From Burkholderiales bacterium UBA2463 (lineage in GTDB: Bacteria; Pseudomonadota; Gammaproteobacteria; Burkholderiales; Burkholderiaceae_A): 16,016 bases of DNA. Each line of letters begins with the position of its first letter. Position 1 is the first letter of the stretch. Below, one piece after another: positions 13,125 through 16,016 of this stretch. The notes beneath the pieces are model-generated. The model made no database searches, was not told the DNA's origin, and worked only from the letters and a program-made list of their open reading frames with translations. The stretch is from the NCBI GenBank assembly GCA_002342295.1, contig DDPR01000007.1, positions 654-16,669 on the forward strand, given 5' to 3'. The translations under genes were made by a program, and so were the position numbers.

Positions 13125-14768
13125 CTATGCGAGCGCACCCTGAAGGGTCTGGAAGACTCGCTGCTCACCTAGCTGACTGATGAGGCCCCAGCGCTGCATG
13201 CTCGAAAGAACATTGGGATGCGCATCGCAGATGCGTAGCTCGCAACCCCGACTCGCGAGACTTTCATCGAGGGTCTTGAGCGCATCAATACCCGTGCTGT
13301 CGATGGCCAAGAGGGAGCCAAGCTCCAAGACCAAGATCTGAGGCACGTCACGTCTGGGATTCAGCAGGGGCTCGATGCGACTGACCGCGCCAAAAAAAAG
13401 CACGCCGCGCAGTCGAAGCACTTCCGTCCGATCGGGTCGCAGGCCAAGCGTTGAGAGCTCATCCGCGGTGATGGGCTCGAGCTGGGTGAGAGCGGCCATT
13501 CGAATCATGAAACCCACACCAGCGAGCAGGAGCCCCACCTCTACAGCCACCGTGATGTCGACGAGCACAGTGAGTGCGAAGGTTGAAAAAAGCGTGATGC
13601 GATACGAGAGGGTCATGTTGCGCATCTGGGTGAACACACTGCGATCGAACATGTTGTAAGCCACGACCAGCGCAGTGGAGGCAAGCGCCACTAGGGGAAT
13701 CTCCTCGGCCAGGGGAGCGAGTCCGGCCACCACCAGAAGCAAGGCCAGCGCATGCACCATGCCCGCGACGGGTGTCCTAGCCCCAGCGCGGATATTGGTC
13801 ACGGTTCGAGCCACGGCCCCAGTGGCGCAAAAGCCCCCGAAAATTGGGCTCACCACATTGGCCATGCCCTGGGCGACTAGCTCTTGATTGGGATCGTGAC
13901 GCTCTTTGGTGAGGCCATCGGATACGCGGGCGCAGAGCAGAGACTCAATGGACCCGAGAAGTGCGATGGTGATGATGGGCGCCAATAAAAACTGCACGGT
14001 CGCCCAGTTAAAGTCGGGCAGTTCTGGGCTGGGCAGTGCGGTGGGAATGCTGCCGAAGCGATCTCCAATGGTCTCGGGCGAGAGGTCGAGCAAGGAGCAG
14101 ACAAGGGTGCTTGCGACCAGGGCCACGAGACTGCCGGGAAGGCGAGAGATCACGCGACCGAGCGGATGGTTTTGCGGCTTGTCACTTCGGGGCCAGAGCA
14201 GAATGATGGCGAGACAACACACTCCCACTGCAACGGTGGGTAGATCGATATTGGGAAGTGCTCGCCAGAGGGCACCCAGCTTGGCAAAGATCTCTGCGGG
14301 CAGATTGGGCCCGCGAAGGCCCAGAAATTCTTTGATTTGGGTGAGGGCGATTAAGACAGCGATTCCATTGGTAAAGCCTGTGACGATCGAAATGGGAATG
14401 AGGCGAATGAGGCCACCCAGTCGGAAAAAGCCCAGGGCCATCATGAGTAGACCCGCAAGGCTCGTTGAGATGAGTAAGTTGGCCACGCCGTAGCGCTCCA
14501 CAATGGCATAGACGACCACGATGAAAGCTCCCGCAGGTCCACCAATTTGTACGGAGGATCCGCCCAGGGCGGAGACCAGAAAGCCGGCGACGATGGCGGT
14601 GATGAGACCCGTCTGGGGAGGCAGCCCTGAGGCAATGGCAAAACTCATCGCAAGGGGCAGGGCAATGGCTCCCACTGTGAGGCCCGCCAGAAGATCGGCC
14701 AGAAAAGTCTGGCGCGAATAGCCACTCAGGTGGTCGAGAAGGCGCGGACGAAAAGACAGGGGGGTCAA
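13125..14768 (-). CDS. SulP-family anion transporter with STAS domain (DauA-like)
   Basis: A 547-aa inner-membrane transporter of the SLC26/SulP family. Seen: the N-terminal FLADLLAGLTVGAIALPLAM and FAIASGLPPQTGL, IGGPAGAFIVVV, GSIESLLCARVSDGLTKERH (272-291), GGFCATGAVARTVTNIRAGA, and a C-terminal STAS domain from about residue 430 with IDSTG (489-493), whose Ser/Thr is the usual regulatory site. The block around IESLLCA and the ATGAVARTVTN run resemble E. coli DauA, which moves C4-dicarboxylates; sulfate or bicarbonate are alternatives. The start is a TTG at 14768. The frame has a stop a short way upstream and no ATG or GTG between, and the next candidates are too far in. The divergent MFS gene starts 22 bases away or less, so the promoters must lie within the coding regions. 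A convergent small gene ends 39 bases from its stop. Confidence 0.93.
   Translation of the reverse strand: MTPLSFRPRLLDHLSGYSRQTFLADLLAGLTVGAIALPLAMSFAIASGLPPQTGLITAIVAGFLVSALGGSSVQIGGPAGAFIVVVYAIVERYGVANLLISTSLAGLLMMALGFFRLGGLIRLIPISIVTGFTNGIAVLIALTQIKEFLGLRGPNLPAEIFAKLGALWRALPNIDLPTVAVGVCCLAIILLWPRSDKPQNHPLGRVISRLPGSLVALVASTLVCSLLDLSPETIGDRFGSIPTALPSPELPDFNWATVQFLLAPIITIALLGSIESLLCARVSDGLTKERHDPNQELVAQGMANVVSPIFGGFCATGAVARTVTNIRAGARTPVAGMVHALALLLVVAGLAPLAEEIPLVALASTALVVAYNMFDRSVFTQMRNMTLSYRITLFSTFALTVLVDITVAVEVGLLLAGVGFMIRMAALTQLEPITADELSTLGLRPDRTEVLRLRGVLFFGAVSRIEPLLNPRRDVPQILVLELGSLLAIDSTGIDALKTLDESLASRGCELRICDAHPNVLSSMQRWGLISQLGEQRVFQTLQGALA
14758..14764 (+). promoter_or_regulatory. Possible ribosome binding site for an alternative MFS start
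   Basis: AGGGGGG lies eight bases before an in-frame TTG at 14773, which would lengthen the second MFS protein by six residues. The GTG at 14791 has no such site. The run is also made of the first codons of the opposing sulP gene, so it may be coincidental. Confidence 0.35.
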
Positions 14769-14790
14769 GACTTTGTGCCAATATCGCTCG

Positions 14791-16016
14791 GTGAATCCAG
14801 CTCAGAGCATACTCGCGGCACACGTCTTTTCCATGCTGGGGTTTTCCAGTTATGCGGTAAACCTCGTGATGCTCAAGTCGCTCTGGTCTCTCTCGAATAC
14901 GGAATCGGGCCTCATTGCGAGCGGATTCTTCTTGGGCTACATGGCCTGCGTGTCGATGTGGTCGGCCATGACGGATCGCCGTGACGCCCGAGGCATTTAT
15001 GGCTTGGGCTGCTCACTCTCAACCCTTGCCAGCGCGAGCTTTGCTCTGCTCGCAGACGACTTCTTCTCTGCCTTTGTCTGCCAGATCGCTCTTGGTGTGG
15101 GGGTGTCGGCCACCTATATGCCCGGGCTTCGTCTGCTCTCAGAAATGAAGGCTGGCGCGTCTCAGAGTCGGTATGTGTCTTTCTACACGGCCTTCTTTGG
15201 ACTCGGTGTGGCGCTTTCGCTCTTACTCAGTGGGTGGGCGAGCGAGACATTTGGGTGGCGCTGGTCTTTTGCGATGAGTGCCTCTGGCCCGCTCCTTGCC
15301 TGGGTCTTGGTGTGGACGGCGACAAGGCCAAAAGCAGCGCCGCAGACGCAGTCACGCCCCCTCGGTGCGCAGACTTTTTTTGAGGTGGTCTTTCCCGTGA
15401 GGGCGTGGAGCCTCGCGCTCCATACAAAACCCGTTCGGGGTTACATGCTGGGCTATGGCGTGCACTGTCTCGAGCTTTTTGCTGCTCGCTCCTGGACAGT
15501 CGCCTTTCTAACCTTCTCGATTGGACTTCAGAGCGAGGCCGTTCCTCTATCGGCTGCAGCGCTGGCCGCCCTCATCAACCTTGTCTCCATTCCGAGTTCT
15601 ATTTTGGGAAATGAATTGGCCATGCGCGTGGGCCGGCGCTTTTGGATTGTTCTGGTGATGTGCTCGGGCAGTGTGGTGGGCGTACTCATGGGTTTGTTGA
15701 GTGGAGCGCCCTGGTGGTTTGTGGTGCTCCTGGTCGGCCTGCATTCCATGTTGATCATGGCTGACTCAGCAACCCTCACGGCAGGGCTGGTGGCAAGCGC
15801 GCCGGCTGAGGTGAAGGGTGCGGCCATGGGGCTTTACTCTCTGTTGGGGTTTGGGGCTGGTGCAGTGGGCCCCGCGCTGTTTGGTGCTGCGCTGGACGCC
15901 AGCGGGGGCTCCGCCCAGCCTGTTGCCTGGGCTCTGGCCTTTTTATGTATTGGGGTTGGGTGTCTGGCCTACCCGTTCATGGACCGGCTAATCTTTGGTC
16001 GCTTTGCCCGGCCGGG
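14791..16016 (+). CDS. MFS transporter, 3' end outside window
   Basis: An open frame with no stop up to the right edge, 408 complete codons. It was found by reading the frame directly. It encodes an MFS-type protein: SILAAHVFSMLGFSSYAVNL, GLIASGFFLGYMACVSMWSAMTDRRDARG (motif A-like, in pieces), YVSFYTAFFGLGVALSLLLSGWASETFGWRWSF, and in the second half ALINLVSIPSSILGNELAMRVGRRFW and GAAMGLYSLLGFGAGAVGPALFG. About twelve hydrophobic stretches are present or begun, so only the tail is missing. GTG 14791 is used; TTG 14773 with a purine-rich site is an alternative. The type resembles the NarK/CynX-like anion carriers in a loose way; no substrate is claimed. It is divergent from sulP with almost no intergenic space. 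Confidence 0.85.
   Translation, partial: MNPAQSILAAHVFSMLGFSSYAVNLVMLKSLWSLSNTESGLIASGFFLGYMACVSMWSAMTDRRDARGIYGLGCSLSTLASASFALLADDFFSAFVCQIALGVGVSATYMPGLRLLSEMKAGASQSRYVSFYTAFFGLGVALSLLLSGWASETFGWRWSFAMSASGPLLAWVLVWTATRPKAAPQTQSRPLGAQTFFEVVFPVRAWSLALHTKPVRGYMLGYGVHCLELFAARSWTVAFLTFSIGLQSEAVPLSAAALAALINLVSIPSSILGNELAMRVGRRFWIVLVMCSGSVVGVLMGLLSGAPWWFVVLLVGLHSMLIMADSATLTAGLVASAPAEVKGAAMGLYSLLGFGAGAVGPALFGAALDASGGSAQPVAWALAFLCIGVGCLAYPFMDRLIFGRFARP

Noticed and set aside
13121..13137. Hairpin TGCGCT-loop-AGCGCA at the end of sulP, considered as a terminator
   Set aside because: The stem is short and the only T-run on the minus strand is more than 20 bases away, so it does not fit a rho-independent terminator.
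13906..14493. 195-aa + strand open frame inside sulP
   Set aside because: Arg- and Ser-rich antisense shadow of a well-supported transporter gene; it has no domain.

Overview
The window reads as a stretch of a proteobacterial chromosome, most likely a betaproteobacterium of the Burkholderiales type. This is inferred from moderately high GC (judged by eye, not counted), frequent GTG/TTG starts, tightly packed operons and the style of the HAAT-type ABC transporter. No rRNA, tRNA, CRISPR array, phage or insertion-sequence gene was seen.

Positions 1-9103 (+) hold one tightly packed run of nine genes. It starts with the 3' part of a DmdC-like acyl-CoA dehydrogenase, followed by a short-chain dehydrogenase (SDR), an ACAD10/11-like acyl-CoA dehydrogenase and an aminoglycoside-phosphotransferase-fold kinase with an extra C-terminal domain. 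A complete branched-chain-amino-acid-type (HAAT) importer follows: two ATPases, a periplasmic binding protein and two permeases. The SDR, ACAD and kinase resemble LvaD, LvaC and LvaA of the Pseudomonas putida levulinate pathway. In that pathway a 4-oxoacyl-CoA is reduced, the 4-hydroxyl is phosphorylated, and the phosphate is eliminated to feed beta-oxidation. The extra C-terminal piece of the kinase looks like the small LvaB/DUF6285 partner fused onto it. A reasonable reading is import of an organic acid, activation by a CoA ligase outside the window, then catabolism through a 4-phosphoacyl-CoA. The substrate is unknown. A clear rho-independent terminator follows at 9135-9162.

Positions 9091-9927 carry the most striking structure: a VapBC-type toxin-antitoxin pair (AbrB-fold antitoxin, PIN-domain toxin) between two identical 41-bp direct repeats. 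The left copy is the end of the permease gene livM. The right copy is the end of the opposing EamA transporter gene. If one repeat and the DNA between are removed, livM and eamA become convergent neighbours with overlapping 3' ends. This looks like the scar of insertion of a very small (about 0.8 kb) toxin-antitoxin cassette.

Positions 9874-16016 hold general transport and stress genes: an EamA exporter (-), a pirin (+) whose start codon overlaps that of eamA, an MFS transporter (+), a small hypothetical membrane protein (+), a SulP/DauA-like anion transporter with STAS domain (-), and a second MFS transporter (+) that runs off the right edge.
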